Below, in pieces: positions 31,683-42,628 of a stretch of 64,000 bases of DNA; position 1 is the first letter of the stretch; every line of letters begins with the position of its first letter. The DNA comes from Diploptera punctata (Eukaryota > Arthropoda > Insecta > Blattodea > Blaberidae), in contig JASPKZ010000423.1 in assembly GCA_030220185.1 (NCBI GenBank), positions 1,567,501 to 1,631,500 on the forward strand, given 5' to 3'. Below the pieces are notes generated by a model. That model was not told the origin of the DNA. It made no database searches and worked only from the letters and a program-made list of their open reading frames with translations. The position numbers were made by a program, and so were the translations under genes.

Positions 31683-32048
31683 TAAGATAAAAATTAAAAA
31701 TTTAAATGTACCTGCTGGCAGATGCCGTCGCCCTCAAATCTGTTAAAATTATGTATGTAAAATATGATTAACTGTAGGCCTTTCGGAAGTTAACTTCCAT
31801 CATCGGCATGATGAGTATTCGCTTCTAGTAGTTAAAACGCTGTAGACGTAGCAGGTCCCACTGGAGACGCATCACGACCAGCAACGTCTACAGCGTCTTA
31901 ACTACTAGTAGCGCATATTCATCCTGCCGATGATGGAAGTTAACTTCCGAAAGGCCTACAGTTAATAATATTTTGCATACGTCATTTAACAAAATTGAGG
32001 ACGATGGCACCTGCCAACAGGTACATTCTAATTTTGATCTTATTTCTC
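31683..32048. mobile_element. Foldback element with ~165-bp inverted arms
   Basis: Left arm 31683-31857 and right arm 31876-32045 are inverted copies (AATGTACCTGYTGGCAG outermost, TAACTGTAGGCCTTTCGG in the middle, GTCTACAGCG near the centre) around an 18-base loop. No transposase. Arms differ at a modest number of sites. It adjoins the SINE-1 target duplication on its left; a TSD of its own is not evident. Confidence 0.85.
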
Positions 32049-32129
32049 TCACATTCGTCTGTTTGATTTGGCAACTGAGCCCCCCCCCCACCCGCCACGA
32101 TAAGGCAGCAATCCACGTAAGGGGGGGGG

Positions 32130-32363
32130 CGACTTAGTATACTGTTCAAATATACCGAGATAGGTTGTCTAAAACTCGGAGATATCCGACCATTAGTGTG
32201 AGGGTTTTCCTAAAATACGAAATTAAAAATTGAACCTAGCAGTCGTCACATTTGGTTCGTCCAATGTATACCATTCATTTTAATTAACCTCTAAGTTTCC
32301 ACTTATTCAACTAAAAATAAAAAAAATATTTAGACGTAGAAGTGCACACCGAGTATCAGCTAA
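32130..32363 (+). mobile_element. Helitron-like 3' end
   Basis: The TATTTAGACGTAGAAGTGCACACCGAG-type terminus ends in CAGCTAA (CTAA at 32360-32363), fitting the CTRR rule of Helitrons, after CTCGGAGATATCCGACCATTAG and AATTAACC blocks shared with 37495-38403. The 15 bases at 32168-32182 are the reverse complement of part of the 73-bp repeat unit. Confidence 0.6.
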
Positions 32364-32412
32364 AATTAAATTAAAAAGAAGATACATTTTGAAGAAGTGA
32401 CGAATTGAAAAA

Positions 32413-32735
32413 TCAAGTAATGCCATGAGTGATTTCCAATTTATCTAGAGAATTTGGAAATCAGAAGTGGCATTTGTTAGGACTATTTAACGAATAAAAT
32501 AAGTTGTTTATTCACAAATCATTATTCAAATACAGTTATTTTAAAATGTTTATATATTTAATGTAAACGGCGATGTTTGAAAACAAATGAGTACCGTTTG
32601 TTATGCTTCATTTGTTCATCACTGCAACCAGATCATATTATTTATTGCCAAATAGGATCGCAGTATTGTAAGAATGCACCCTAGTGGAGAATAAATTAAA
32701 CAGATCAAACTATTTATAACGAACATTATAAGTTA
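32413..32735 (+). repeat. Hairpin-headed repeat HP-1, copy 2
   Basis: Begins with a shorter version of the hairpin (32420-32473, inner part deleted) and follows copy 1 through the TGTAAACGGCGATG block. It is cut by a LINE at ~32740. A phrase at 33270-33300 (AAAATAATGCTCTG) matches the later part of copy 1, so the remainder may lie there. Confidence 0.65.
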
Positions 32736-32744
32736 TTAATTAAT

Positions 32745-33125
32745 TTCTGATGTCCTATGATATAAATTATATTTTTCTGGAATGTAAATTCCTGGGAAAT
32801 AATACGTTTACGAAAGTAATGACAAAAAAATTGCAAAGTAGAATAAAAGGGTGCACAAGTTTGGATCGGATAAGGAATGAAGATATAAGAACAGAGTTAA
32901 ATATATATCCATTGAATGAGAAAATCGGAGGATATAGAGAGAAATGCTTTACACATGTGGAAAGAATGAATATAACAAGATTACCAAGAGCAGCATTCAA
33001 CTACAAGCCAAGATGTTCAAGGAATGTAGGAAAGTCAGTGAAAAGTTGGACAGAACAACTGTGAGGCGGAACAGGCAATTTATGCCTAGCCCGTGAAGTG
33101 AAGAAGTATAATAATAATAATAAGA
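32745..33125 (+). pseudogene. LINE 3' end related to LINE-C
   Basis: Frame 32750-33064 reads IKGCTSLDRIRNEDIRTELN, then a segment of the form ERMNITRLPRAAFNYKPR and GRxxVGxPxKxW. A (TAA)n(GAA)n tail follows at 33108-33131. The DRIRNEDIR motif is shared with LINE-C, but the rest differs, so it is a sister family. Catalytic domain absent. Confidence 0.75.
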
Positions 33126-33343
33126 AGAAGAAAGTACAAACAGTGGTTTATTTTTATTGTGGTATAATCAATTACTACGAATGTTTTCCTATTATATCCT
33201 GCGAGCAGTATCTGTTTACATTCGTGCACTATATATACAATCTGGTAGCCGTATTTCTTAGAGAGTCAGTCTCACAAAATAATGCTCTGGTATATTCAGA
33301 AAGGTAAATTGGTGGAGCTTGATTTTAATATGATACATTTAAA

Positions 33344-34025
33344 CTGAAGACGACTTACAGAAATCAATACATGCATTAAATGAAATATGTAAATTATATG
33401 ATGTAAATATTTCTGTAAGGAAAACGAAGACCATGGCTTTCAGAGGAAGAGATCCAGTGAGATCCAAAATTATTTTAGAAAATCAAAGTATAGAAGAGGT
33501 GTCTAGTTTCAAATATTTGGGCTGTGATGTTGGCTACAATATGGAAAGAGATATTGACTCTAAAATAAATAAATTTCAGACCGTGTGTGGAACAATACAG
33601 AGAACATTAAAAAAATTAAATTAGAAAAGAAACCAAGATAAAAATGTATAATGTTATGGCGGTTCCCACAATATTGTATTAATGTGAAACTTGGGCTCCA
33701 ATGAAAAAACAGAATGATAGAATACAGACGGCGGAGATGAGGTTCCTAAGACAAGTACAAGGATGTACAAGACTTGATAGAATAAGGAATGAGGATATAA
33801 GAGAAGAATTGAAAGTACAAGCTTTATTGGATAAGGTCACGAATTACAGACAGAAATGGATTGATCATATGGATGGAATGAGTAAGGAGAGATATCCATT
33901 GTTAGCAAGAAATTATCAAGCACGAGGAAGGCGTGATGTTGGAAGACCTAGAAGACGTTGGGCTGATGCATTATGAAGTCGGAACGGGCAATTGCCTAAT
34001 CCCTGGAGTGATGATGATGATGAAG

Positions 34026-34071
<46 letters not shown>
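33344..34071 (+). pseudogene. LINE-C, 5'-truncated copy
   Basis: Nearly identical to 48430-49110. It starts just after the catalytic FADD region (DDLQKSIHALNEIC-like), then MAFRGRDPVR, FKYLGCDVGYN, a thumb with a stop where LINE-C has GCET, DRIRNEDIREEL, and GRRDVGRPRRRWADAL with a stop at 33976. The end has GGAACGGGCAATTGCC and a (TGA)n/(TTA)n tail to 34071. Frame break near 33620. Confidence 0.85.
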
Positions 34072-34073
<2 letters not shown>

Positions 34074-34837
34074 CCTTTATCATAACTGAAATGAATATTA
34101 CTCCCTGAACGTATTACACAGTTGTTGTATAATAATTATAATCAGACGATCTGCGCAGGACTGCATAACACCTCACTCACTACTCTGCGCAGTAGTGTTT
34201 GTTTTACGGTAGAATCCCCTAGCAATGATAATAAAATTATACATGTTCCGAACAAACTATAACTATCGATATGTTTAGTAACTAGTGTCGGAGTGAAGAT
34301 TCGTACGTGATCATCAATAATAGTAGAGCCCACAGCTGACATCAGTTGAGAAGGTTTTAGCATCTGAAAACAAAACTATTTTAAACTTTTTTCTGGATTT
34401 CCAATGGAATGCAGTAGTTGTTCGCTTTCTGTGACATATTTCTATTCACTGCAGGAAGAGTCGTATGGCTTTTTTTTAAGCGTTTGTTTACAGTGCAATA
34501 GCCCTAAACAAGCAAAGCGTTTTGCCCCCGACTTTTCTAATTTCCTCTGATGTCACGCGTTGCCCATCCCTCAGAACAAACAATGTAGTGACGTCACATG
34601 AACTTACACAGTACAACGTGTATAAACACGAAAAAAACTGCCACACGTTTGAATGGAAATGAATATAGTGTATGGAATTGACATATGAATACAGCGGTAT
34701 GCATCTCACGTATAACGTTTTATTTACAATGGTCGTGCACCTAAATAGTCTGCTACTATGAGAATCAAATCTCTAACAACAGAAATAGTATACTACGATG
34801 CGGGGAAGTGGTTATTAAAAAAGCGAGGAAAATGTTT
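34072..34837. other. Unassigned DNA
   Basis: 34218-34280 recurs at 35288-35345 (ATTATACATGTTCC and ACAAACTATAACTATCGATA). CTGCGCAG occurs twice around 34153-34195 in an inverted setting. No coding signal. Confidence 0.4.
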
Positions 34838-35258
34838 AAAAATTGACCGATAGCGGGGTTTTTAATTTCCGAGATTCTGTAATACACTTTACAAACATGC
34901 GTTGTACATTATTTTTTTGCGCGATGGTTTTTTAAAAATAATAAATAATAATAAAATAATAACATCTTTGTTGGAAATATTTGCGTTCAATATAAACAAC
35001 TGGCTAACGTTAACAGTGTGGGCAATGTTTTTTAGTTGAAACAACAGGAGGCCGTGAGACCAATTAGTGATAAAATGGCGGCAAGTACATATTTATTGAT
35101 ATAGCCTATTGTTTCAAATAAAGTTCAGTTCATTTAAAATACAGTGATTTGTTTCGTATAATGTATATTAACACTACCTTTTGGAGACTCGGGCCGACTC
35201 AAGCATTCATTTTTCTTTTCATGTCATACAGTATTTGCCTTGTCAAAAATATAGTTAT

Positions 35259-35261
<3 letters not shown>

Positions 35262-35291
<30 letters not shown>
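35262..35291 (+). repeat. (TA)n microsatellite
   Basis: About 15 TA units between unassigned DNA and the duplicated ATTATACATGTTCC segment. Confidence 0.9.
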
Positions 35292-35303
<12 letters not shown>

Positions 35304-35362
35304 GTTCCCAACAAACTATAACTATCGATATTGTTACTAACTAGTGATATATATATATCATG

Positions 35363-35710
35363 TGTCCACCGCTGTGGTCTCGAGGTAGCGTGCTGCCTTG
35401 TCACTCAGCGAGCCCAGGTTCGATCCCCGGTTGGGACAGTTTTTCTGGGTGAGGTTTTTATCGGGGGTTTTCCTCACCTGTAAGACAAATGTCAGAAAAG
35501 CTTTAAGGCCCAAAGAGTCCCGGAAATCATATGGCCATCATCATCATCCGTATCATTATCATCCTTATCATCATCCTTCACCGGTGTGGAAAGCAACGGG
35601 AAGCTCCCATACCTGCAATTCCCTAGTAAAGCTGCAAGCATAGCATGAAAATGCTATGATTGCAGTGAAGGACCTGCCCTTGGGCAGAATTACTATGGAT
35701 GGATGGATAT
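35363..35710 (+). mobile_element. SINE-1, complete
   Basis: Full-length head-to-tail copy: GTCCACCGCTGTGGTCTCGA start, B box GGTTCGATCCC at ~35420, (CATCAT)n region and the end GGCAGAATTACTATGGAT with a GGAT repeat tail. It differs from the 41519 copy by scattered substitutions. Confidence 0.9.
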
Positions 35711-35882
35711 AAGTATGTAGTATACATAGAGAGCAGTGGTTTTACTTCTAACACATGGTTTGTAATATGTAATATTCAGTATAGTTATTTAGGTTGGCAA
35801 TCCCGAAATGTAGGAAGTTGAACATTCAATCATGGTCGCCATTGCTGTAAGTACAACAAAACGTACTATCGCACAAAAACAT

Positions 35883-37162
35883 TATTTATTCATTTGTAGA
35901 TATTTAAATCAAGATAAATCATTTCAATGACACTTTTCTCGTGCTTAATAAATAATATTAGAATATCGTACGGTACACTATTCACAAGGAATCAGTTCTG
36001 CATAGAAAGCAAGTAGAGGGAAATATTGATATTTTTTAAAACGTCCGTCACGCAGAAACTGCGTAAACTGAGTGAAATCCTCAGCAAGTCGAATTTATGG
36101 TCCAAATTTTCTGGTTTACCGAATATGTATTTCTTAGTTAAGCCTTGCGTTGTCTTCTTCTTATTTTTCTTAAACATAATTTGTAGGATTTTCATCCTGT
36201 TTATTTCCAAAATCATTTCTCGGAGGAAGACGTATTGTATGTGCACGCAATGTCTATCCTTCTCTTGGCTGGTCTTCCTCTTGTTCTTCTCCCGTCCATT
36301 GGTCTATCTTCTTTAGTTCTTTTTGCAAGTCGGTTTTCTTCCATTCTTTCAATACGACCCTTCAAATATTTTCATCTACCTATAATGAAATTTGTTATGT
36401 CATGAATATGACATTTGTCACTAATTTCTTGCATTGTAAAAACTCAATTTCTTATGCTAGCTTATGTACGAGGAATTGTGTCGAATGCGATAAAAAGACA
36501 TCACTCAAAACCATAAGTTAATATCTAATGCATATTGTATAATTTGACACAAATCAAAATAATCTCTAGTGATCTTTTTTTCAATTTCTATATTGATTTT
36601 TTAAAAATGAATTAAACCAATGTACCTCATAGGAAGAATCTTCCTGATTTTATTTTAATAGCATATACTAAGTATTTCTACAAAAAAATCGAAATTGTGA
36701 CCACTAGATCGATTATTAAATTTTAGATTCGTTTCGCGGGAACTCCTACAAATAATGGACCGTTTTATTACATAAAACGTTAGAGGATTGCAACAAGGAC
36801 AAAATGATACAGAGAATTACCGGTAATTATCGAAATTGATCTAATACATTTTGGAAGTACATTAAAAATTTCAAATTTAATTTAAATATATTCTATAAAG
36901 TAGACTTTTGTAAAGATGGTTTCTTAGAATTGAAATTGATCCTATAATGGCAGCGATTGCAATTTTATAAAGATACACTCTGTCCTCATCTAAGAAATTC
37001 CAAAATTTAGCTAAGAATCCTGGAATAGTACCTCTTGCCCCGATCATCAATCCTGTGTACTATCTAGTTGGTATTAATCTTTGTAATAGTCAACTGTTGG
37101 CTCATATATCGCTTTCTTTTACTGGTTAACGACCTCGACCTTACTTCTTTTTAAACTGAAGG
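35883..37162. other. Mostly unassigned; LINE tail and Helitron-like pieces inside
   Basis: Apart from the LINE-I tail at 36215-36385, 36640-36780 holds Helitron-like phrases (TTAATAGCATATACTAAG, GGAACTCCTACAAATAATGGACC-type). 35992-36316 is open on both strands but shows no family resemblance. Confidence 0.45.
36215..36385 (-). pseudogene. LINE-I C-terminal tail
   Basis: Minus strand reads GRIERMEENRLAKRTKED, then DGRRTRGRPAKRRID: the RM-xNR-xxK ... RGRPxKR pattern of the basic tail after a non-LTR RT. Only this tail is present. Confidence 0.55.
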
Positions 37163-37177
37163 TTATACATATGCGGA

Positions 37178-37479
37178 TGGGGCACGCCGTAGCGTAGTGG
37201 TTAAGGCACTGAGCTACAAGCCAGAGGGTCGAGGGTTCAAGTCCCGTTGGGGTCAGGATTTTTAAACTGACCAAAACCCTCTGACGGCACTATGGCCCTG
37301 GGGTCGACTCAGCCTCTAACTGAAATGAGTACCAGACGCTTGTTCTGGGGTAAAGGCGGCCGTCACGCAGGGCTGACAACCCGGCTGACATAAAGTGCCG
37401 ATTGTCTAGAAAACGTGGGAGCCTTAACCTCCTACTACCCCAATGGCCTCCTGAGGCCTGTTGTGGGATCACTTTACCT
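37178..37479 (+). mobile_element. SINE-4, complete, with 15-bp target duplication
   Basis: 302 bp bounded by TTATACATATGCGGA at 37163-37177 and 37480-37494. The head is tRNA-derived (TAGCGTAGTGGTTAAGGCA as A box, GGGTTCAAGTCCC as B box near 37230). The body has GGGGTCGACTCAGCCTCT and GGGCTGACAACCCGGCTGAC. The inverted copy at 40767-41059 confirms its extent. It sits at the left edge of Helitron-like DNA. Confidence 0.93.
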
Positions 37480-37494
37480 TTATACATATGCGGA

Positions 37495-38403
37495 GTTTCG
37501 TTAAAAAAAACAAACGAAATATATGTGTGTTTGTCACCCCATTCCTCCTAAACGACTGGACCGATTTTGACGAAAATTTTGTGTGTGTCTGATTGGGCTC
37601 CTCAATGGATTAGATTCACAATTGGACCCTTTGTAACCATTAGGTGTAGTAGTTCTCTTGAAATAAAAATTTTAAAATATCTCTAGCGGTCACAAATTTC
37701 GATGTTTCACAACGAAACTCAGTAAATTATATCTCATTAAAATAATCCGAGGTAAGTATTGTCCAAAAAGAGTGTGAAATCCGACAATTAGAAGTAGAGG
37801 TTTACCTGAAATCCGTAATTAAAAACAGTCTAAACGACTGGACCGATTATGACGAACATGTTTGTGTGTGTCTGATTGGGTCCCTCGATGGATCATTCGT
37901 TGTAGTAGTTCTCCTGAAGTGAAAATTTAAAAATTGCTCTAGCGGTAACAATTTTCGATATTTCACAATGAAACTCAGTAACTTATGTCCCATTAAAATA
38001 AACCGAGGTAAGTATTGTACAAAAAAGTGTGAAATCCGACGATTTAAAGTGGAGGTTACCTGAAATCCGAAATTGAAAACTGTCTAAACGACTTGACCGA
38101 TTTTGATGAAATTTTTGTGTGCGTTTGAGTGGGTCCTGGATGGTTTAGATTCACAATTGGACCCTCTGATACCAGAAGGTGTAGGAGTTCACCTGAGGTG
38201 AAAATTTAAAAATCGCTCTAGGTGTCACAATATTCGACTTTTCACAACAAAACTCAGTATATCATAATACAATAATCCTAAGTAAGTAGAATCCTAAAAT
38301 AATCGGAACCGCCATGTTGGATTCGTCTCAGCATATATTATGGAATTTAATTAACCCTTAGTATTTAATTTATTTAGGCGTAGCAACGCCGGGTATTAGC
38401 TAG
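37495..38403 (+). mobile_element. Helitron-like non-autonomous element
   Basis: The right end is classic: hairpin GGCGTAGCAACGCC at 38377-38390, then ten bases to CTAG at 38400-38403. The interior repeats a module three times (starts near 37535, 37830 and 38085) with AAACGACTGGACCGATT, TTTTGTGTGYGTSTGA and GTAGGAGTTCACCTGA-like phrases. No Rep/helicase gene. The left end is not clear because a SINE-4 copy was inserted there. Confidence 0.75.
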
Positions 38404-38625
38404 TATGTATATGTAGGAGTGATATGTGATCAGCATATCGGGTTATTCAATCGTTATAGCTGATGTTGTCAACCTTGAAACGTTACTTATTGTAGTTACC
38501 CAAATTCCTCACGATACTGGGTGAGCACCAGTCTCATACTTGCCGAAATTCCATTAGAAAATTTCTTCTCCCATGGAGACTCGAACTAGCGCAAGTAATG
38601 TATCTTCCGGTATTCGGAAATTTCC
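38404..38625 (-). mobile_element. SINE-3, truncated
   Basis: Minus-strand match to 9735-10050 over the middle part (GTGATCAGCATATCGGG, CCTCACGATACTGGGTG on plus). Its tRNA-like head is degraded. Confidence 0.65.
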
Positions 38626-38694
38626 ACTACAAATTTCTTGGGCTTTTATATATATATATATATATACTAATATGACATGAAAAGAAAAATAAAC

Positions 38695-38765
38695 GCCTGA
38701 ACAGGGATTAGAACCTAAAACCTCTAACTGGTACCTTATTGCGCTACGAGTTACGCAATCCAGGC
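38695..38765 (-). tRNA. tRNA-like module T5 (repeat-borne)
   Basis: 71 bases, acceptor GCCTGGA/TTCAGGC; weak D and anticodon arms; GGTTCTAATCC as T loop region. TTTTTCTTTTC follows on the minus strand. Too degraded for a working tRNA. Confidence 0.35.
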
Positions 38766-38958
38766 ATCCTAGCACAAACATTTATTTTTACTTTATATAT
38801 ATTCTCTATCATGAGAGGTAGAGGGAACTCGGTCTACAAGTAAGCAAATTAAAGAGAATTTTTACTTTACAGCAGTGATGCTTCTTTATTTTTATGTCAT
38901 AATTAAATTTTTACATTTAGCAATGCAGGCCTAATATGACATGAAAAGGAAAATTAAC

Positions 38959-39027
38959 GCCTAAATCGGGATTTGATTATAGGACCTCTAACTTATGTTA
39001 GTGCGCCACTAGTTGCACTATCCAGGC
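38959..39027 (-). tRNA. tRNA-like module T6 (repeat-borne)
   Basis: Second unit of the dimer: acceptor GCCTGGA with TTAGGC, diverged arms, same T-rich tail (TTTTCCTTTTC). Clearly a relic. Confidence 0.3.
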
Positions 39028-39065
39028 ATCCTATCACAAACATTTATTTATATTTATTTTTACAT

Positions 39066-39589
39066 GATAGCGAATAGCTATTTGTGGGAAATTCCACAAG
39101 ATATTTATTTCACTTACTTTGTATTCTATATTCAGTTCATTCTTTGTTAATTGATTAATCATATTTATTAATTACTATACCAAATTAAGGGTGGAATATA
39201 TCGGTTCCACAATGACCACTAACTTATCAGAAAAGGGTGAGATTAGTAGAAATCAATGTGATGAAAGGGAGATAGAATATGAAAATCCCCATGAAAACAA
39301 AGATAAAATGAATAATGATGTTTCTGTGTTAATTATTCCAACAAATGGGAATATAGGAGCTGAAAATATGTCGCCCCAATAAATTATCTAAAAGTAATCA
39401 GGAAGGTTATTTAAATCCGGGCGAATCAGATAAGGAAATGACATTTAAGATTGAGGGAAAAGAATATAGGCCTAGTGTGATAGAAGTAAGTAAGACACCT
39501 CAAATCAATGATTACGAAATATGTGAAAATCAATTTTAAGGTAATAATGCAATGCATGTAATTAAGAGGGTAAATTAATTCAAAAGGAG
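39066..39589 (+). other. Unresolved coding-like stretch upstream of LINE-A
   Basis: A 63-codon frame (39191-39382) rich in N, E and K, continuing in other frames to about 39535 with polar, coding-like composition (NPGESDKEMTFKIEGKE). It could be the 5' end of LINE-A or a different element. No domain is visible. Confidence 0.3.
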
Positions 39590-40505
39590 ATACACTATCT
39601 TCCTCTACTATTTAATTTTGTACTAGAGCATGTCATTAAATCTTTAGAGAATGAGGAAGGCTTACAACTCAATGGTGTTAATAAGCGTGTTAGTTTATGC
39701 TGATGATGTAGTATTATCGGCCGATAGCCAGGAGATACTAAAGAACAACACGCACACACTACTGAGTAACACTAAGAAATTAGGACTGGAAGTAAATATC
39801 AATAAAACCAAATATATGGTCACACGTAGAAATACATTATATAATGGAAATGGACAGCTAATGACAAATGAGGGAAATTTTGAGGAAGTGGCTGAATTCA
39901 AATACCTAGGAACAATAATCACAAATAGGAATGAGATGCACAAAGAAATTAAACATAGGCTCAATTCTGGAAATGCATGCTATTATGCATTGCATAGACT
40001 CTTGATGTCCCAACTCCTTTCAAAAAACGTTAAACTGAAAATATATAAAACTATTATTCTACCAGTTATATTATATGGGTGCGAAACATGGACTCTTACT
40101 TTAAGGGAGGAAAGGAGATTACAAGTATTTGAGAATTAAAAGTACTTTGGAACATTTTTGGACCAAAGAGAGATGAACAGACAGGTGAATGGAGAAGACT
40201 ACATAACAATGAAGTACATGGTCTTTATAGGAAGCCAGATATAATAAGAAGAGTTAAGTCTGGTAGACTGCGATGGGCAGGACATGTTGCATGGAAGCTT
40301 TCTTGTAGGAAAGCCAGAGGGAAAACGCCCAGTTGGTAGACCAAGAATGAGGTGGGAGAATAACATTAACTATGATTTGAGGGATGTAGATTGCACAGGG
40401 AATGATTGGAAAGCTTTAGCTCAGGATAGGGATGTATGGAGAGCTTATGTCCGCGCTGCCATGAACCTACGGGCTCGATTAGTGCCAGTGAGTAATTAAG
40501 TAAGT
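39590..40505 (+). pseudogene. LINE-A, copy 10, best preserved 3' part with RT catalytic motif
   Basis: Starts at LPLLFNFVLEHVIKSLE, then LVYADDVVLSADSQEIL (catalytic YADD at about 39693-39704), NINKTKYMVTRRNTL, EEVAEFKYLGTIITNRNEM, KHRLNSGNACYYALHRLL, VILYGCETWTLTLREERR (frame 39651-40139). After a stop it continues with DEQTGEWRRLHNNEVH, GRLRWAGHV and then frame 40284-40499 with GKRPVGRPRMRWENNINYDL. The end is GTCCGCGCTGCC... then (GTAA)n. RT fingers and endonuclease are missing. Confidence 0.9.
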
Positions 40506-40766
40506 AAGTAAATTAATTCAAAATGGAACAACTGACCTTATGATTTCGGCACAGTCAAACATCCGCTCAGTATTCCAAGTTGAAATGTGTATATACAAAG
40601 CAGATGCATGGGGAACATACAAACAAAATATGAAAGAGAGACAAGATAAAGGTAGAACGTAAAAAAAATATTAGTAGATCGTATAGCGTAATTAAGAAGC
40701 GCCAAAGAAACCGTAAGAAATGGCCGAAAACAGTCAGTATATTGAATTCAAAGTTAACATAATGAA

Positions 40767-41059
40767 GTAAGTAAAGTAAAGTGATCTCACAACAGGCCTC
40801 AGGGTAGTAGGAGGTTAAGTCTCCCACTTTTTCTAGACAATCGGCACTTTATGTCAGCCGGGTTGTCAGCCCTGCGTGACGGCCGCCTTTATCCCCAGAA
40901 CAGGCGTCTGGTACTCATTTCCGTTAGAGGCTGAGTCGACCCCAGGGCCATAGTGCCGCCAGAGGGTTTGGGTCAGTTTAAAATTCATGACCCCAACGGG
41001 ACTTGAACCCTCGACCCTCCGGCTTGTAGCTCAGTGCCTTAACCACTACGCTATCGGAA
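40767..41059 (-). mobile_element. SINE-4, inverted copy
   Basis: Minus-strand copy of 37178-37479 with intact head (GGGTTCAAGTCCC complement at ~41000) and body, a few percent diverged. The intervening 40506-40766 is unassigned. Confidence 0.9.
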
Positions 41060-41065
41060 GTACTA

Positions 41066-41470
41066 TACTAAATTATTGCATGATGAGAGAGTTCATATTG
41101 TCCGGTTCGATACTCGAGAAAGAATCTAAAATCATGGGACACTAAATTCCTGCAAGTGTAATAATTCGTTAACTACCAGTGATAGTCCTCATGGAGTTAG
41201 GTATCGAATGTCAACACCAATTCAACTGTGCACAATGTATCGTGAGTATTTTTAGCGCTAATTGAATTTATTAAATAAAATAAAGTTATTTACTTCATTC
41301 ACGATTGTCTGCTTTCAACGCATCTCTCCTTCTCTAAATTAGATACGAATCTCATCGCTTCTATCCTACTACAAATAGGAACCAACTGGCTACTGTGCTA
41401 GGGGGCAATCATCGACTAATATCAACTAAAATAGTGAACTCAAATTACTAATAACAGCCATTCAAAAATA
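41066..41470. other. Unassigned DNA
   Basis: No frame, repeat partner or terminal repeat found. Confidence 0.4.
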
Positions 41471-42005
41471 CCGCCCCATCAGTGAGTTGTTTATAATTCC
41501 TTCCCTCATATCATGTTTGTCCACCGCTATGGTCTCCAGGTAGCGTGCTGCCTTGTCACGCAGCGGGCCCGGGTTCGATCCCGGTCGGGGCAGTTTTTCT
41601 GGGTGAGGTTTTTATCGGGGTTTTTCCTCACCTGTAAGACAAATGTCAGGAAAACTTTAAGGCCCAAACGGTCCCCGACCGAAATCATGTGGCCATCATC
41701 ATCATCCTTATCATTATCATCATCATCATCATCCTTCACGGTGTGGAAAGTAACGGGAAGCTACCACACCTACAATTCCCTAGTAAAGTTGCAAGCATAG
41801 CATGAAAATGCTATGATTGCGGTGAAGGACCTGCCTTCGGGCAGAATTACTATAGATGGATATCATGTTTAATACAATTCTCTTATCATATTGTTGGCTA
41901 TTGTTGGCCTACTTACTGGACGCATTTCTTCTTTTTTTCTAAAAGATATACCTCTTCCCCTCATTCATTCCCATCCGTGTCATACGCAGCCTACGTTATT
42001 TAGAA
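41471..42005 (-). mobile_element. LINE-A, copy 11, interrupted by SINE-1
   Basis: 41471-41518 and 41860-42005 are parts of one minus-strand LINE-A tail (segments around the PVGR-like TTACTGGACGC and the 3' region). SINE-1 lies between them, so the LINE was there first. Confidence 0.7.
41519..41859 (+). mobile_element. SINE-1, complete, with 11-bp target duplication
   Basis: 341 bp bounded by ATATCATGTTT at 41508-41518 and 41860-41870, which defines the family's ends: GTCCACCGCT at the 5' end and AGAATTACTATAGATGG at the 3' end. B box GGTTCGATCCC at about 41573. It has a (CATCAT)n region and the TAGCATGAAAATGCTATGAT hairpin near the 3' end. Confidence 0.95.
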
Positions 42006-42567
42006 GGGCAAACATTTTTTTTAAATTAATGTAATGATGCAAACTTTTCAGCGTAGAAAATAACAAATGAGCCTTGGTTTGTAAGACTTGAATCGCTTGC
42101 GTTATTCTCTTGTTTTTAACTTGGTGAATGAAAGAAAAGAAAGTGACGGGGGTAAGACCTGTGCGTTATCAGATAGAATCTCTTGGAGATGGTTAATCCG
42201 TTCGCTGACAGAATTACACATCCCAACAACTTTGAGTTCACCCTCTGAACGTGAGAAACGGACATCCCACTATCCATCACCACTGCAATGCTTTTAGAGT
42301 AATTGCTGGTCACACTCAAATCCTGTCCCAAGTGGTTTCAGCTTTCTTAGACACGTACACGTCAAAAAGAAAAGTAAAAAATTACAATTCTTTAAAAGCA
42401 GTAAAAACGTTTACTTATTAACAGGATATTATTTATTTACTTTTAGGGAGAATTATAAAATTTACTTCACAAATTACATTGTTGTCTTTACAATTTTATC
42501 ACAATACTCAGTGTAGTCTATAATTCTAACAAAATAACGAAGTATAATTGAAGACAAATCATTGGTG

Positions 42568-42570
<3 letters not shown>
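42006..42570. other. Unassigned DNA
   Basis: The 42088-42297 and 42331-42116 frames overlap on opposite strands; neither has a recognisable domain. Confidence 0.4.

Positions 42571-42624
<54 letters not shown>
42571..42624 (+). repeat. (TA)n microsatellite
   Basis: 27 TA units directly beside the left end of the TIR element that follows. Confidence 0.95.
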
Positions 42625-42627
<3 letters not shown>

Positions 42628-42628
42628 T

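Larger units (their letters stand above)
34838..35882 (+). repeat. Interspersed repeat IR-5, copy 1 (interrupted)
   Basis: 34838-35182 and 35715-35882 match, in inverted orientation, the continuous segment 44005-44560: shared blocks include GCGTTGTACATTATTTTTT, AAATGGCGGCAA and CATGGTCGCCATTGCTGTAA. 35183-35714 is an interruption holding a (TA)n run and a SINE-1. The family is unknown. The two ends are not terminal inverted repeats of each other. Confidence 0.75.
38668..39065 (-). mobile_element. Tandem dimer of a tRNA-like module
   Basis: Two units ~265 bp apart in the same orientation, each with AATATGACATGAAAAG (plus strand) next to a tRNA-like body and ending in CACAAACATTTATTT. A (TA)n run precedes it at 38646-38667. 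The 3' flank has the same TTTTTCTTTTCA tail as the modules at 19490 and 21316. Confidence 0.7.
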
